NCBI RefSeq assembly: GCF_927312905.1
Contig: NZ_CAKMHQ010000016.1
Location: 1 to 64,000, forward strand
Origin: Candidatus Nitrotoga sp. 1052
Lineage (GTDB): Bacteria > Pseudomonadota > Gammaproteobacteria > Burkholderiales > Gallionellaceae
Reading direction: 5' to 3'
Length of the DNA stretch: 64,000 nt
Positions 47,282 to 57,897 of this stretch are shown here, piece by piece (the first letter of the stretch is position 1; each line of letters starts with the position of its first letter). The translations under genes were made by a program, and so were the position numbers. The notes beneath the pieces were generated by a model, which was not told the DNA's origin, did no database searches, and worked only from the letters and a program-made list of their open reading frames with translations.

Positions 47282-47607
47282 TTATCTCATCATTTCTGAA
47301 TTAATACTCATACCTCATTTTTCGATATTTCGTTCTAAACCCTGAGGTTCACGTCCTTCATCTTCACTATTTTCAGTTGTCTGCTTAATGCTATTTTCAG
47401 TAGCACAGAATCTTTACGCTGATGCGTGATTAGCTAGCGTTTTCCGCAGGACGGCGTGTCTTCAAGGTATAATTATAACTTTATATGTAAGCTAGGTCTT
47501 ATTGCATGATGCGAGTGAAACTCGCCGATAAGATAACGATCTTAAGAAATAACATGCATTTTGTTGCACATGAAACATCAAATTAGATAATCCGAGATTG
47601 TAAAATA
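47282..47607. other. Gene-free leader of the lepA operon
   Basis: No reading frame or repeat was recognised. TATAAT occurs near 47468, but no fitting -35 box was found. Confidence 0.3.
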
Positions 47608-49401
47608 ATGCAACATATTCGTAATTTTTCCATTATTGCCCATATTGATCACGGCAAGTCTACTTTGGCCGACCGAATTATTCAGTTGTGCGGAGGGCTT
47701 TCTGACCGCGAAATGGAAGCGCAGGTGCTCGATTCCATGGACCTGGAACGTGAGCGCGGCATCACCATCAAAGCTCAGACAGCTGCGCTGCAGTATAAGG
47801 CGCGTGATGGCCAGATGTACAATCTCAACCTGATTGATACGCCGGGACACGTGGATTTTTCTTATGAGGTATCACGCTCATTGTCTGCCTGCGAAGGCGC
47901 GCTGCTAGTCGTTGATGCATCTCAGGGAGTGGAAGCGCAGACAGTAGCTAACTGCTACACCGCTCTCGAGTTGGGGGTGGAAGTAGTGCCGGTGTTGAAC
48001 AAGATTGACTTGCCGTCTGCTAACCCGGAAAACGCCATTGAAGAAATCGAGGAAGTAATCGGTATCGACGCGCATGACGCGGTACGCTGCTCGGCCAAGA
48101 CAGGGGAGGGTGTGCAGGACGTGCTGGAAACTTTAATTGTTAAAGTGCCGGCGCCTACAGGCGACCCGGCTGCGCCGCTATGCGCTCTGATTATAGATGC
48201 GTGGTTCGATAATTATGTCGGCGTAGTAATGCTGGTGCGTATTTTTAACGGCACCTTAAAACCCAAGGATAAAATTTTGTTGATGGCTACTGGCTCGCAG
48301 CATTTGACTGAGCACATCGGTGTGTTTACGCCGAAGTCGCAACCGCGTGAAGTATTGTCTGCCGGCCAGGTTGGTTTTGTCATTGCGGGCATCAAGGAGC
48401 TTAAAGCGGCCAAGGTTGGCGACACCATCACGCTGGCAAACAGGCCCGCAGCCACAGCCTTGCCGGGTTTCAAGGAAGTGCAGCCACAAGTATTTGCCGG
48501 ATTGTTTCCAGTAGAATCAAATCAGTATGAATCGCTGCGTGATTCGCTGGAAAAGCTCAAGCTTAATGACGCTTCATTGCAGTATGAACCCGAAGTATCG
48601 CAGGCATTGGGTTTCGGTTTTCGCTGCGGCTTCCTGGGATTGCTGCATATGGAAATTGTGCAGGAACGGCTGGAGCGCGAGTTCGATATGGATTTGATTA
48701 CCACTGCACCTACCGTTATTTACGAGGTGGTGCAGCGCGACGGATCGGTGCTGGTCGTGGACAATCCATCCAAAATGCCAGACCCGTCCAAGATCGAAGA
48801 AATCCGTGAACCCATCGTGACAGTCAATTTGTATATGCCGCAGGAATATGTTGGTGCGGTAATTACATTGTGTACGCAAAAACGCGGCGTACAGCTCGAT
48901 ATGAGTTATCACGGTAAGCAAGTTTTGCTGGTGTATGAGATACCTATGGCGGAAATCGTACTCGATTTCTTTGACAGGCTGAAATCGATTTCGCGCGGCT
49001 ATGCCTCAATGGATTACGAGTTTAAGGAATACCGCCCGGCCGATGTGGTCAAGGTGGATATACTGATCAACGGCGAAAAGGTAGATGCGCTGGCGATTAT
49101 CCTGCACCGCAGCAACAGCCAGTTCCGCGGTCGTGAAGTGGCGGCCAAGATGCGCGAGTTGATTCCGCGTCAGATGTTCGATGTGGCGATCCAGGCTGCT
49201 GTCGGTTCAAACATAATCTCGCGTGAAAATGTCAAAGCTCTACGAAAAAATGTATTAGCTAAATGCTATGGTGGCGACATCTCACGCAAGCGTAAATTGC
49301 TGGAAAAACAGAAGGCTGGCAAGAAACGTATGAAGCAAGTAGGAAATGTGGAAATTCCGCAGGAGGCTTTTTTGGCCATCCTGCAGGTAGGCGAAAAATA
49401 A
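47608..49401 (+). CDS. lepA: Elongation factor 4 (LepA)
   Basis: A 597-residue translational GTPase. G1 is AHIDHGKST (about residues 11-19), the switch region is [12 protein letters not shown]3 is DTPGHVDF, G4 is NKIDLP and G5 is CSAKTG. The LepA-specific C-terminal domain is complete, with [25 protein letters not shown] near the end. LepA acts during translation and ribosome assembly. It is the first gene of the lepA-lepB-DUF4845-rnc-era run. Confidence 0.97.
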   Translation: MQHIRNFSIIAHIDHGKSTLADRIIQLCGGLSDREMEAQVLDSMDLERERGITIKAQTAALQYKARDGQMYNLNLIDTPGHVDFSYEVSRSLSACEGALLVVDASQGVEAQTVANCYTALELGVEVVPVLNKIDLPSANPENAIEEIEEVIGIDAHDAVRCSAKTGEGVQDVLETLIVKVPAPTGDPAAPLCALIIDAWFDNYVGVVMLVRIFNGTLKPKDKILLMATGSQHLTEHIGVFTPKSQPREVLSAGQVGFVIAGIKELKAAKVGDTITLANRPAATALPGFKEVQPQVFAGLFPVESNQYESLRDSLEKLKLNDASLQYEPEVSQALGFGFRCGFLGLLHMEIVQERLEREFDMDLITTAPTVIYEVVQRDGSVLVVDNPSKMPDPSKIEEIREPIVTVNLYMPQEYVGAVITLCTQKRGVQLDMSYHGKQVLLVYEIPMAEIVLDFFDRLKSISRGYASMDYEFKEYRPADVVKVDILINGEKVDALAIILHRSNSQFRGREVAAKMRELIPRQMFDVAIQAAVGSNIISRENVKALRKNVLAKCYGGDISRKRKLLEKQKAGKKRMKQVGNVEIPQEAFLAILQVGEK

Positions 49402-49420
49402 CGTAGAGACGGGAATCGAG

Positions 49421-50224
49421 ATGGACTTTGCTTTAATTATGTTTGTATTGCTGCTGATCACCGGTAGCGTGTGGTCACTGGATCGTTTTGTGCTGCAATC
49501 GAAACGCGTAGCGTCCACAAAGGAACCTTGGTGGGTGGAATATTCCAAGAGTTTCTTCCCTGTTATCTTGGCGGTTTTCTTATTGCGCTCATTTCTGGTC
49601 GAGCCGTTCAAAATACCGTCTGGGTCGATGATTCCTACTTTACAGGTAGGCGATTTTATCTTGGTTAACAAGTTTACTTATGGCATTCGTTTGCCCATCA
49701 TCAGCAAGAAACTGGTAGAAATAAATTCCCCCAGCCGAGGCGATGTGATGGTATTCCATTATCCGGAAAATCCATCGCTAGATTATATTAAGCGGGTAGT
49801 CGGATTGCCTGGCGATCAAATTGCATATCGCAATAAGAAAGTGTTTGTGAACGATGTGCTGCAAGAGCAGCAGCCGGACGGTGACTATAACTATGTGGAA
49901 ACTGCACTCAACTTCGTGCATACCGAGCGTTATAAAGAAAATCTGACTGGACATGTCCATGCAATGCTGGTAAACCCGGAAGCGCCCAGCATACATCTCG
50001 GTGCGGTGGCGGAATTTCCACACCGGGAGAATTGTGCATACAGCGAAAAGGAAGTGCGTTGTATCGTTCCAGCTGGGCATTATTTTATGCTTGGTGATAA
50101 TCGCGATAACAGCCGAGATAGTCGTTACTGGGGTTTCGTGCCAGATAACATGATAGTCGGTAAGGCATTCATGATCTGGATGAATTTTAGTGATTTGGAA
50201 CGTATAGGCTTATCCATTGATTGA
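49421..50224 (+). CDS. lepB: Signal peptidase I
   Basis: A 267-residue inner-membrane serine/lysine protease that cleaves signal peptides. It has two N-terminal hydrophobic segments. The catalytic serine is in KIPSGSMIPTLQVGDFILV near residue 68, the lysine is in LDYIKRVVGLPGD near 123, and the conserved GDNRDNSRDSRYWGFV region is box E. It follows lepA by 19 bases. Confidence 0.97.
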   Translation: MDFALIMFVLLLITGSVWSLDRFVLQSKRVASTKEPWWVEYSKSFFPVILAVFLLRSFLVEPFKIPSGSMIPTLQVGDFILVNKFTYGIRLPIISKKLVEINSPSRGDVMVFHYPENPSLDYIKRVVGLPGDQIAYRNKKVFVNDVLQEQQPDGDYNYVETALNFVHTERYKENLTGHVHAMLVNPEAPSIHLGAVAEFPHRENCAYSEKEVRCIVPAGHYFMLGDNRDNSRDSRYWGFVPDNMIVGKAFMIWMNFSDLERIGLSID

Positions 50225-50245
50225 AGTTGCAAACGAAGGAGGAGC

Positions 50246-50620
50246 ATGATTAAGGCAATAGCAAACACGCAGCGTGGCGTGAGTTTGTCTGGTCTTTTGA
50301 TATGGTCGGTTGTATTAATATTAGCGGCGATTGGCGGCATGAAGATTATTCCGGCGTATGTTCAAGATGCCGAAATTAAAAGTATCCTTTCCACCATCGT
50401 GAATGATTCTGAAATGCAAGGGGCTCAATCCAAGGATATTCGCGAGTCGTTCAGTAAACGCGCCATGATGAATAACATCAATGTCGTCTCGGCGAATGAT
50501 ATTGAGATAGTCAAGGATGCGCGCGGCCTATCGCTGAGCATTAGCTATCAAGTTAAAATACCACTGGCCGGCAATGCTAGCTTGTTACTTGAATTCAACC
50601 CAAGTAGTGTTAAAAAATAG
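50246..50620 (+). CDS. DUF4845 family membrane protein
   Basis: A 124-residue protein with one N-terminal membrane helix (SLSGLLIWSVVLILAAIGG) and a periplasmic part. It resembles a pilin-like N-terminus (RGVSLSGLLIW), but lacks a type IV prepilin cleavage context. The family is always found between lepB and rnc in betaproteobacteria; its role is unknown. GGAGGAG precedes the ATG. Confidence 0.88.
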   Translation: MIKAIANTQRGVSLSGLLIWSVVLILAAIGGMKIIPAYVQDAEIKSILSTIVNDSEMQGAQSKDIRESFSKRAMMNNINVVSANDIEIVKDARGLSLSISYQVKIPLAGNASLLLEFNPSSVKK

Positions 50621-50623
50621 CCG

Positions 50624-51298
50624 ATGGATCGTGATGCGCTGTGCAATCAGATTGGCCATGTTTTCACGCAATCGCAATTGTTACAGCGTGCTCTGACGCA
50701 TCGCAGTTATAGTGCGGCTCACAACGAGCGTTTGGAATTCTTGGGTGATAGCATACTCAATTGCGTCGTAGCCAAACATCTATATGACACTTATCCCGAT
50801 TTGCCGGAAGGTGATTTGTCTCGTCTGCGTTCCAATTTAGTCAATCAGCAAACATTGTTCATCTTAGCGCAGCAATTACGTTTGGGCGAATTATTATTGT
50901 TGGGCGAAGGAGAGCGCAAAAGCGCCGGCTTTCGTCGCCCGTCTATCCTTGCCGATACCATGGAAGCATTGTTCGGTGCAGTATTTCTGGATGCTGGTTT
51001 TGCAGCAGCAGAGCAAGTTGTGCTCCGACTATATGTGCCCTTTATCGCGCAAGCAGACGCGCAGACGTTGGGTAAGGATTACAAAACCTTGTTGCAGGAA
51101 TATTTGCAAGGCAAACGCCTGGCGTTACCAAAATATACCGTGATTGCCACTCAGGGCGAGGCACACGCGCAGCTATTTCAAGTTGAATGCCAAATCGAAC
51201 AATTGAATTTAATTACGTGTGGTGAGGGCAGCAGCCGCCGCTCCGCAGAGCAGGTAGCAGCAGAAGCCGCTTACCGGAAAATTGAGAGCCAGTCATGA
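50624..51298 (+). CDS. rnc: Ribonuclease III
   Basis: A 224-residue double-strand RNA nuclease. The signature is [21 protein letters not shown], with catalytic acids there and in [20 protein letters not shown]. The C-terminal double-strand RNA-binding domain starts near residue 150 and ends with [10 protein letters not shown]. It starts three bases after the DUF4845 gene and overlaps era by 4 bp. Confidence 0.97.
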   Translation: MDRDALCNQIGHVFTQSQLLQRALTHRSYSAAHNERLEFLGDSILNCVVAKHLYDTYPDLPEGDLSRLRSNLVNQQTLFILAQQLRLGELLLLGEGERKSAGFRRPSILADTMEALFGAVFLDAGFAAAEQVVLRLYVPFIAQADAQTLGKDYKTLLQEYLQGKRLALPKYTVIATQGEAHAQLFQVECQIEQLNLITCGEGSSRRSAEQVAAEAAYRKIESQS

Positions 51299-52185
51299 AT
51301 GCAAGTAATTACCACAGCGGCTTTATCGCCATTGTTGGCCGCCCGAATGTGGGTAAATCCACTTTGCTTAATCATCTGGTCGGCCAAAAAATAAGCATCA
51401 CCTCACGCAAGGCACAGACCACGCGCCATCGTATTACCGGAATATTGACTGAAGAAAACGCGCAATTTGTATTCGTAGATACCCCGGGATTTCAGACGAA
51501 GCATCTTAATACCCTGAATCGCGGTTTGAATCGTGTGGTGACTAGTAGTTTGCGTAATGTGAATGTGGTGCTGTTCGTAATCGAAGCTCGGAATTTCGAC
51601 GAGCGTGATCGCCAAGTAATGAATCTGCTGCCAAAAAATATGCCGGTGCTACTTGTTATCAACAAGGTAGACAACATGGAGAATAAATCAGAATTACTGC
51701 CCTTTATTCAGGAGATAGCCAAGGAGCGTGAATTCACTGCTATCGTGCCAGTGAGCGCAAAACAGAACAAGCAACTCGACACCTTGTTGAATGCAATTCG
51801 ACCCTATTTGCTCGAAGGTGAAAAAATTTATCCTGAAGATGAAATCACCGATCGCAATGAACGCTTTCTCGCGGCCGAATTGGTGCGTGAAAAAGTCTTT
51901 CGTTTCACCGGTGAAGAGCTACCATACTCAGTAAGTGTAGTGATCGAGCAGTTCAAAATGGAAGGGAAGTTGCGCCGTATCCATGCTGCGATTCTCGTGG
52001 ATAAGGACGCGCATAAGGCGATGCTGATCGGTAAGAATGGTGAGAAGCTGAAGGAAATTGCCACCCAGGCGCGGTTAGATATGGAGGCACTATTTGATGG
52101 AAAAGTCTATCTTGAAGTGTGGATTAAAGTGCGAAGTGGTTGGGCAGATAATGCGCAGGTGTTGAGAAGCTTGGGATATGAATAA
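51295..52185 (+). CDS. era: GTPase Era
   Basis: A 296-residue GTPase for 30S ribosome maturation. G1 is [17 protein letters not shown]3 is DTPGF and G4 is NKVDN. The C-terminal KH domain has [21 protein letters not shown] and ends [14 protein letters not shown]. Coupled to rnc by an ATGA overlap. Confidence 0.97.
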   Translation: MNASNYHSGFIAIVGRPNVGKSTLLNHLVGQKISITSRKAQTTRHRITGILTEENAQFVFVDTPGFQTKHLNTLNRGLNRVVTSSLRNVNVVLFVIEARNFDERDRQVMNLLPKNMPVLLVINKVDNMENKSELLPFIQEIAKEREFTAIVPVSAKQNKQLDTLLNAIRPYLLEGEKIYPEDEITDRNERFLAAELVREKVFRFTGEELPYSVSVVIEQFKMEGKLRRIHAAILVDKDAHKAMLIGKNGEKLKEIATQARLDMEALFDGKVYLEVWIKVRSGWADNAQVLRSLGYE

Positions 52186-52327
52186 TTTTAATCTTAAGCT
52201 CTCTTTGTTTTTTGATGCACCGGCAAGGGATTCTCTGGTGTGGTTCTCAGTGCTACGCAGCGTGGGTGGTCGGCTTTGCGCCCTTCGCTTTATTCTTCTG
52301 TGACAAGGAGAGGCTGGGAGGAGTAGA

Positions 52328-53071
52328 TTGCAGTCGCACAAACACAGATTAGAAGATGAACCCGCTTTCGTCCTGCACAGTTATCCATATCGTGAAACCA
52401 GCCTGGTGCTGGAAGTGCTAAGCCGGCAGCACGGTCGCGTAGCACTGGTGGCGCGCGGTGCTCGGCGCCCAAGATCGGCGTTGCGCGGTTTATTGATGGG
52501 TTTTCAGCCATTGCTGTTAAGCTGGTTTGGCAAACATGAATTGCGTACCTTGCACCGTGCCGAGTGGCAGGGTGGCCAGCCGCAATTAAAGGGAACGGCA
52601 TTGCTGTGCGGTTTCTATTTGAATGAATTGCTGCTCAACCTGATGGTGCGCGATGATCCGCACGAACAATTGTTCGATTATTACCAGCACACTCTGCAAC
52701 GGCTAGCAAGTGAAGCGGACTATGCCGCCACCTTGCGTTGTTTTGAAAAACATTTGCTGCAAGAGTTGGGCTATGCGCTGTTATTAGTGCAGGAAGCGGA
52801 CAGCGGTGAGCCGATTAATTCTTTTACCCCCTATCGTTATGTGCTTGAACGTGGTGCGGTGCGTGCCACACCAAATGATTCAGATGTATCAGATGTATCA
52901 GAGGGTTTGTTGATGTTGGGCAAAACTTTGCAAGATATGGCTGCTGACGATTACCGCGATGCAGTTAGCGCGCAGCAGAGCAAGCAGTTGATGCGTATGT
53001 TACTGAATCATCATCTCGCGGGTAAGACATTGCATACGCGCGAATTGATAAGGGACCTACAAAAAATATGA
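52328..53071 (+). CDS. recO: DNA repair protein RecO
   Basis: A 247-residue RecF-pathway protein that anneals DNA and loads RecA. The start chosen is TTG, because GGGAGGAG lies five bases upstream and no ATG or GTG is available before the conserved [31 protein letters not shown] and [15 protein letters not shown] are further RecO hallmarks. It overlaps pdxJ by 4 bp. A 142-base gap with no gene separates it from era. Confidence 0.93.
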   Translation: MQSHKHRLEDEPAFVLHSYPYRETSLVLEVLSRQHGRVALVARGARRPRSALRGLLMGFQPLLLSWFGKHELRTLHRAEWQGGQPQLKGTALLCGFYLNELLLNLMVRDDPHEQLFDYYQHTLQRLASEADYAATLRCFEKHLLQELGYALLLVQEADSGEPINSFTPYRYVLERGAVRATPNDSDVSDVSEGLLMLGKTLQDMAADDYRDAVSAQQSKQLMRMLLNHHLAGKTLHTRELIRDLQKI

Positions 53072-53793
53072 TCAAACTCGGACTCAATATCGACCACGTT
53101 GCCACGTTGCGCCAAGTTAGGGGCACGCGTTATCCCAATGTGATTCAGGCGGCGTTAATCGGCGAGGCGGCGGGTGCCGACGTTATTACACTGCATTTAC
53201 GCGAAGACCGCCGCCACATCCAGGATCGGGACGTGGAAATTCTGCGCGATATGCTGCAAACGCGTATGAACCTTGAAAGCGCCATTACCGACGAAATGCT
53301 GGCCATTGCCTTGCGCATTAAGCCGCACGATGTCTGCTTCGTGCCGGAACGGCGCGAGGAATTGACCACCGAGGGAGGGTTGGATGTGGTGGGGCATTTT
53401 GATAGCGTGAAGCGCGCTTGTGAGTGCTGTGCAGCGGCGGGTATACGTGTGTCTTTATTTGTGGACGCGGATGAAAAGCAAATGGATGCGGCGCGGTCGG
53501 CAGGCGCTCCGGTAGTAGAGATACACACAGGAAAATATGCTGATGCAGCCAGCGTATCGCATCAGACACAAGAGTTGGCGCGCATTCAGCGCTCAGTGGC
53601 GCATGCCACTTCGCTCGGTTTGCAAGTGAATGCCGGACACGGCCTAAACTATCACAACGTACAACCTATTGTCGCTATCCCTAATATCTGCGAACTCAAC
53701 ATCGGTCATGCCATAATCGCCGAGGCGCTATTCATTGGCCTGGAGCAAGCAGTGAAAAAAATGAAAGCGCTGTTAATCGGCATTCATCCATAA
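53068..53793 (+). CDS. pdxJ: Pyridoxine 5'-phosphate synthase
   Basis: A 241-residue TIM-barrel enzyme of the DXP-dependent vitamin B6 pathway. It has [64 protein letters not shown] and [12 protein letters not shown], all active-site regions. It is coupled to recO and followed 20 bases later by acpS, the standard order. Confidence 0.97.
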   Translation: MIKLGLNIDHVATLRQVRGTRYPNVIQAALIGEAAGADVITLHLREDRRHIQDRDVEILRDMLQTRMNLESAITDEMLAIALRIKPHDVCFVPERREELTTEGGLDVVGHFDSVKRACECCAAAGIRVSLFVDADEKQMDAARSAGAPVVEIHTGKYADAASVSHQTQELARIQRSVAHATSLGLQVNAGHGLNYHNVQPIVAIPNICELNIGHAIIAEALFIGLEQAVKKMKALLIGIHP

Positions 53794-53813
53794 AGCATGG
53801 AAGCTCAGTCACC

Positions 53814-54197
53814 GTGATTCTTGGTATCGGAACTGACATCGTGGCTTATGCACGCATTGAGGCAGTATATGCCAGTTACGGCGAACGCTTTGCACAGCGC
53901 GTTTTGAGCCAGCAGGAATTAACGGAGTATCGTGTTCATACCTACCCTGTGCGCCTGTTGATGAAACGTTTTGCCGCCAAGGAGGCACTAGCCAAGGCGA
54001 TAGGCAGTGGCCTGCGTTACCCCGTGAGCTTGCAGAAAATTAGCGTGACACACGATGCTTTTGGCAAACCCACTTTTGAATTTGATGCGGAATTGGCTGC
54101 GCACCTAATGCAATTAGGGTTGACACACCACCATCTAAGCATCAGTGATGACCATGATGTTGCCGTGGCATTCGTGATTTTGGAAAAAGATGATTAA
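53814..54197 (+). CDS. acpS: Holo-[acyl-carrier-protein] synthase
   Basis: A 127-residue 4'-phosphopantetheinyl transferase that activates ACP. The start is GTG. ILGIGTDIVAYARIEAVYASYG holds the first magnesium ligand, and KRFAAKEALAKAIGSG the second. HHLSISDDHDVAVAFVILE closes the domain. It follows pdxJ. Confidence 0.95.
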   Translation: MILGIGTDIVAYARIEAVYASYGERFAQRVLSQQELTEYRVHTYPVRLLMKRFAAKEALAKAIGSGLRYPVSLQKISVTHDAFGKPTFEFDAELAAHLMQLGLTHHHLSISDDHDVAVAFVILEKDD

Positions 54198-54399
54198 GAG
54201 TTAAATTGTGAAGACAAATGCTCCGAGAATTGCGCGCAGTAATGGACGAAACTTACCGCTTCGATATTTCTTCCAAAGGAAAAGTCCTGCCATTCAAATT
54301 GTATTTTGCTCAAACCTTCTGGATTCCACCTTCGCAGGAATAGCAGCTGTTTTAAGGGCATTTGTCATGAATTACGTAATGATCATTAGGAGAAATTGA

Positions 54400-55449
54400 A
54401 TGGGAATCGGCCCATGCATGCTGGATATCATTGGACCTACCCTTACTGCGGAAGATGAAGCACGTTTACGTCATGGACTGGTGGGTGGCGTGATTCTGTT
54501 TGCGCGTAATTACGAATCTCCCCGCCAGCTTGCTCAGCTGACAGCCAGCATTCATGCCCTGCGTACTCCGCCGCTATTGATCGCCGTGGATCATGAGGGT
54601 GGGCGAGTACAACGTTTTATCAACGGTTTCACGCGCATCCCCGCGATGCGCGAGCTGGGCAATATTTTGGATGAAAACCCGCGCCGCGCCAAGCATTTGG
54701 CGCATCAGGTAGGCTACGTAGTGGCTGCAGAATTGCGTGCTTGCGGCGTGGATTTCAGCTTTACTCCGGTGCTAGACATAGATTTCGGCATCAGCAAAGT
54801 GATTGGTGACCGTGCCTTTCATTCCGAGCCACAGGCCATAGCCGAACTGGCACATAGCCTGTTACTGGGGCTCAGACAGGGTGGCATGTCCACCGTGGGT
54901 AAGCATTTTCCTGGACACGGCTACGTACACGCCGATTCACACCTGGAAATTCCGATAGATGAGCGCAGCTATACCGACATTGAGTTGTGTGACCTTATTC
55001 CATTTCGTCAGATGGTCAATTATGGCCTAACTGCTGTTATGCCCGCGCACGTGATTTACCCCAAGGTGGACAAATATCCAGCGGGTTTTTCAAAAATATG
55101 GTTAAAAGATATTCTGCGCGGTGAACTGGGCTTCAATGGATGTATCTTCAGCGACGACCTTAGCATGGAAGGTGCTACTGTAGCGGGCGGCATTCTTCAA
55201 CGTGCGGAAGCGGCGTTGCAGGCCGGTTGTGATATGGTGCTAGTATGCAACCAGCCGTCCTTGGCAGATGAATTGCTGGCTGGATTAAAGTGGGACATGC
55301 CAGCGACCAGCAAAGCGCGCCTCGCGCATATGCGCGGCCGCCACCATCCGAATACGTTGGTGCAATTGCATGAGCAAGCAGGATTTATGAAGGCGGTGCA
55401 TGAAATTGCTACTATAGGCTCAGGCACCGCAGAACTACCATTTACCTAG
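54400..55449 (+). CDS. nagZ: Beta-N-acetylhexosaminidase NagZ
   Basis: A 349-residue family 3 glycosidase of peptidoglycan recycling. It has the substrate-binding region [10 protein letters not shown] and the catalytic loop [18 protein letters not shown] near residue 168, with the Asp/His dyad. The nucleophile lies in [10 protein letters not shown]. It acts in the cytoplasm on GlcNAc-anhydroMurNAc peptides. AGGAGAA precedes the ATG. It ends the long lepA-nagZ series. Confidence 0.95.
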   Translation: MGIGPCMLDIIGPTLTAEDEARLRHGLVGGVILFARNYESPRQLAQLTASIHALRTPPLLIAVDHEGGRVQRFINGFTRIPAMRELGNILDENPRRAKHLAHQVGYVVAAELRACGVDFSFTPVLDIDFGISKVIGDRAFHSEPQAIAELAHSLLLGLRQGGMSTVGKHFPGHGYVHADSHLEIPIDERSYTDIELCDLIPFRQMVNYGLTAVMPAHVIYPKVDKYPAGFSKIWLKDILRGELGFNGCIFSDDLSMEGATVAGGILQRAEAALQAGCDMVLVCNQPSLADELLAGLKWDMPATSKARLAHMRGRHHPNTLVQLHEQAGFMKAVHEIATIGSGTAELPFT

Positions 55450-55592
55450 TTGCACTTTACTCGAGTATAGGGGTGCAGCGAAAAATGGGTGAAGAGCCAA
55501 ATTTTAACTCATTTTTAAGCGTAACATGCTGTAAAAGTGGATTAAATTATGAAAAAACCTGCACTCACGGAACATGAGCAAGGAGAAAAACT

Positions 55593-56321
55593 ATGTCTGA
55601 TTTGGATTTGTTTGAACCATTGTTAAATTGTGACACAGTCGAAGCATTGCATGCTACGACTGCCAGCATTACTGGCCAGCTAGGCTTTGAACATTTTATT
55701 TACGGGGTGCAGGTAAATACCTCTCTTACTCGGCCCTATCAATTCATTCTAAATGGATACCCTAAGGAATGGCGCGCTCGTTACGTTGAACATAATTATC
55801 AAGAAATAGACCCTACGTATTATCATTGTATAACTAGAAGGCAGACTATTCCCGTTATTTGGGACAGTCGGGTGTTTAAGGGCGACAAAGAAGCTAAAAT
55901 GAGAAACGAGTCAAGAGAGTTTGGTTTGCTGAGTGGCGCAAGTTTTTCTGTCCAAGGCGGTCATGGTGAAGCTGCGATGTTGAGTCTTGCTACCTCCCAA
56001 GATTCCAGTAAAGCTAAACAGGATATCGTTTCTATCATAGGGAAGTCTCAATTATTGGCATGTTATTTACATGAGGCGACTCAGCGCATCGTACTGAGTA
56101 AGGGGCCGCTTCCATTGACAAAAATGGAGCTTACACTTCGAGAAAAAGAGTGTCTTCTGTGGGCGGCTGAGGGAAAAACTGGAGGTGAAATCGCTGACAT
56201 ACTTAAAATTACGGAACGTACTGTGACTTTTCACCTACAAAATGCAGGTAATAAAATGGGAGCATCCAATCGTCAACATGCGATTGCCCGCGCCATTTCT
56301 ATGTGTCTAATAGCTCCATGA
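55593..56321 (+). CDS. LuxR-type acyl-homoserine lactone receptor/regulator
   Basis: A 242-residue protein. The autoinducer-binding domain (residues about 20-165) has the Trp, Tyr, Asp and second Trp that line the AHL pocket (EWRARYVEHNYQEIDPT, PVIWDSR). The C-terminal helix-turn-helix (about 175-235) reads LTLREKECLLWAAEGKTGGEIADIL and TERTVTFHLQNAGNKMGA. AAGGAG precedes the ATG. Directly downstream lie a lux box and a luxI-type gene, so this is probably the receptor for that signal. Confidence 0.95.
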   Translation: MSDLDLFEPLLNCDTVEALHATTASITGQLGFEHFIYGVQVNTSLTRPYQFILNGYPKEWRARYVEHNYQEIDPTYYHCITRRQTIPVIWDSRVFKGDKEAKMRNESREFGLLSGASFSVQGGHGEAAMLSLATSQDSSKAKQDIVSIIGKSQLLACYLHEATQRIVLSKGPLPLTKMELTLREKECLLWAAEGKTGGEIADILKITERTVTFHLQNAGNKMGASNRQHAIARAISMCLIAP

Positions 56322-56366
56322 CCATTTGCAGGACGACGCATTGCCCCCAATAATGCCAACACCTTA

Positions 56367-56382
56367 GGGCACCTCTATGAAA
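56367..56382 (+). repeat. Possible single MITE end
   Basis: GGGCACCTCTATGAAA matches the MITE terminal repeat at its first 11 bases and then only loosely. No second end or internal match was found, so it may be a solo relic or chance. Confidence 0.3.
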
Positions 56383-56641
56383 ATTGCGACGAATCCAACC
56401 AAGTTTAAGTATTTCATGGGGCTAATCTAATATCTGATCCAGCCTCAGCCGAAACATGTCTTCCTGAGAAGTTTGCTCCAATTTACGTGGTTTAATTTTT
56501 GCAGGAAATCCGTACTCGATAGACTAAATTCTTACAAATTTCACATCGCCTGGACACTCCGAAAGCAAATAAATAGACACTTTTACAGGTTGTTTAGGGA
56601 CGTCTCGATTAAGACGTTGTAAACGTTTTTAGCATTCTATC

Positions 56642-56657
56642 CTGTAAGATTCTACAG
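56642..56657. promoter_or_regulatory. Lux box upstream of luxI
   Basis: CTGTAAGATTCTACAG has 5-base arms (CTGTA / TACAG) around 6 bases and fits the LuxR-type consensus CTGT...ACAG. It is centred about 73 bases before the luxI-type start codon. A further inverted repeat (ACGTCT / AGACGT) lies at 56600-56617. Confidence 0.75.
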
Positions 56658-56722
56658 CTAGCTACCCGAAGTAATCTGTTGTCTCATAGCTTCGTCATTA
56701 ACTAACGACAGAGTGAAGAAAA

Positions 56723-57337
56723 ATGAGACAAATAATGCTTGCGCAACATGGAGATGGATCTCTAGATTATCAAGCGGCGCTGGGAATGTACCGTCTTAGG
56801 CACGAAGTCTTTCATGACCGTCTGGGATGGGATGTTAATAGTGACAACGGCATGGAGCACGACGAATTTGACGAAGCTAACCCCGTTTATGTGCTGGCAA
56901 GAGATGAAGGGAACGAGGTGCAGGGTTGCTGGCGATTACTGCCTACTACTGGTCCAAATATGTTAAGAGATACCTTTCCTCAGCTTTTGCATGGGCAGCC
57001 CGCACCTCAACAAACTGCTGTGTGGGAATTAAGCCGATTTGCAATATCAAGTAGCAAATTGGACAGTAGTGGTTTTGGGCTCAGTAATATTCCCATCCAG
57101 ATGATCCAGGCAGCTGTGAGGTTTGCTCAAAAAAATGGAATAGAGCGATATGTTTCAGTCACTAGTGTGGCCGTTGAGCGTATGTTTCGCAAGCTGGGAG
57201 TAAGTGTAACTAGACTAGGCACTCCCCTAAAGATAGGTAGAGTTCTAACAGTAGCCTGTGCGTTAGAAATTGACGAGATAACCGAATTCGCCTTGTTCGG
57301 TACCCTGCCCGAGCATGCGCATAGGTTAGCCGCATGA
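56723..57337 (+). CDS. LuxI-type acyl-homoserine lactone synthase
   Basis: A 204-residue autoinducer synthase that joins SAM with an acyl-ACP. The conserved residues are all visible: Arg, Phe and Trp in YRLRHEVFHDRLGW, two Asp in EHDEFDEANPVYVLA, Arg in GCWRLLPTTGPNML, and Glu, Ser and Arg in WELSRFAIS. The C-terminal half (VSVTSVAVERMFRKLG) is also typical. Acyl chain length cannot be told. It follows luxR and the lux box, and overlaps the next gene by 4 bp. Confidence 0.96.
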   Translation: MRQIMLAQHGDGSLDYQAALGMYRLRHEVFHDRLGWDVNSDNGMEHDEFDEANPVYVLARDEGNEVQGCWRLLPTTGPNMLRDTFPQLLHGQPAPQQTAVWELSRFAISSSKLDSSGFGLSNIPIQMIQAAVRFAQKNGIERYVSVTSVAVERMFRKLGVSVTRLGTPLKIGRVLTVACALEIDEITEFALFGTLPEHAHRLAA

Positions 57338-57783
57338 ATATTTTGTTACTCGGAGAAGCATCAGGCACCCGTCGCATCTTGAATCAGATGCTGGAAAAAT
57401 CCAGGCATCGGTTAGTCCAGCAAGCATGGGAGGATATGCCTGAGCCAGATTTGGAACAATTCGACATGGTGTTGGTAGATGGTAATGTTTGTGATTGTTC
57501 CCAGCAAGCGCGTTTGCTGGAATGGGTGCGTGAGGCTAGGCGTCTCTTTCCGGACCTGCCGGTAGCGGCATTGAATTACGTGGGCACTCCCGCAGCGGCT
57601 AAAAACGCAGAGTGCACTATGGCCAACCATTCTTGCGGCGTTTCCGAATCTGGTGACGGGATCTGGCGCATGCGCTGCCGTTTAAAGGAGCTTGCCTTGA
57701 GCGAAACCGCCGCTTTATTGCGTGATGCATGCGAGCGTCAGCCACTGGAGCCGGTTGTTTTTGAATACTCGGGGCAAGGTTGA
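57334..57783 (+). CDS. Receiver-like protein coupled to luxI
   Basis: A 149-residue protein whose ATG overlaps the luxI stop (ATGA). The first half resembles a response-regulator receiver domain: MNILLLGEASGTRRILNQML for strand 1 and helix 1, FDMVLVDGNV with an aspartate at the phosphorylation position, and RRLFPDLPVAALNYVGTP for strand 4. The acidic pair normally next to strand 1 is absent (GEAS), so ordinary phosphorylation is doubtful. The second half (about residues 90-149) has no recognised motif. No output domain is attached. Tight coupling suggests a role tied to AHL synthesis or signalling. The receiver assignment is by pattern only. Confidence 0.6.
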   Translation: MNILLLGEASGTRRILNQMLEKSRHRLVQQAWEDMPEPDLEQFDMVLVDGNVCDCSQQARLLEWVREARRLFPDLPVAALNYVGTPAAAKNAECTMANHSCGVSESGDGIWRMRCRLKELALSETAALLRDACERQPLEPVVFEYSGQG

Positions 57784-57897
57784 TATGCGGACAGCTTTTC
57801 AGTACACAGGGTTACTCGTCCGTCTAATCGGTATTCCAGATCTCGATGTTCCTTCTACCTGGCATTAGTTGCCTAGCCTGATTAACCAAGATAATGA

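Noticed and set aside
54208-54399. A 63-codon frame with GTG start ending just before nagZ.
   Set aside because: No recognisable family and mixed composition. It fills the gap by chance and adds nothing to the acpS-nagZ arrangement.
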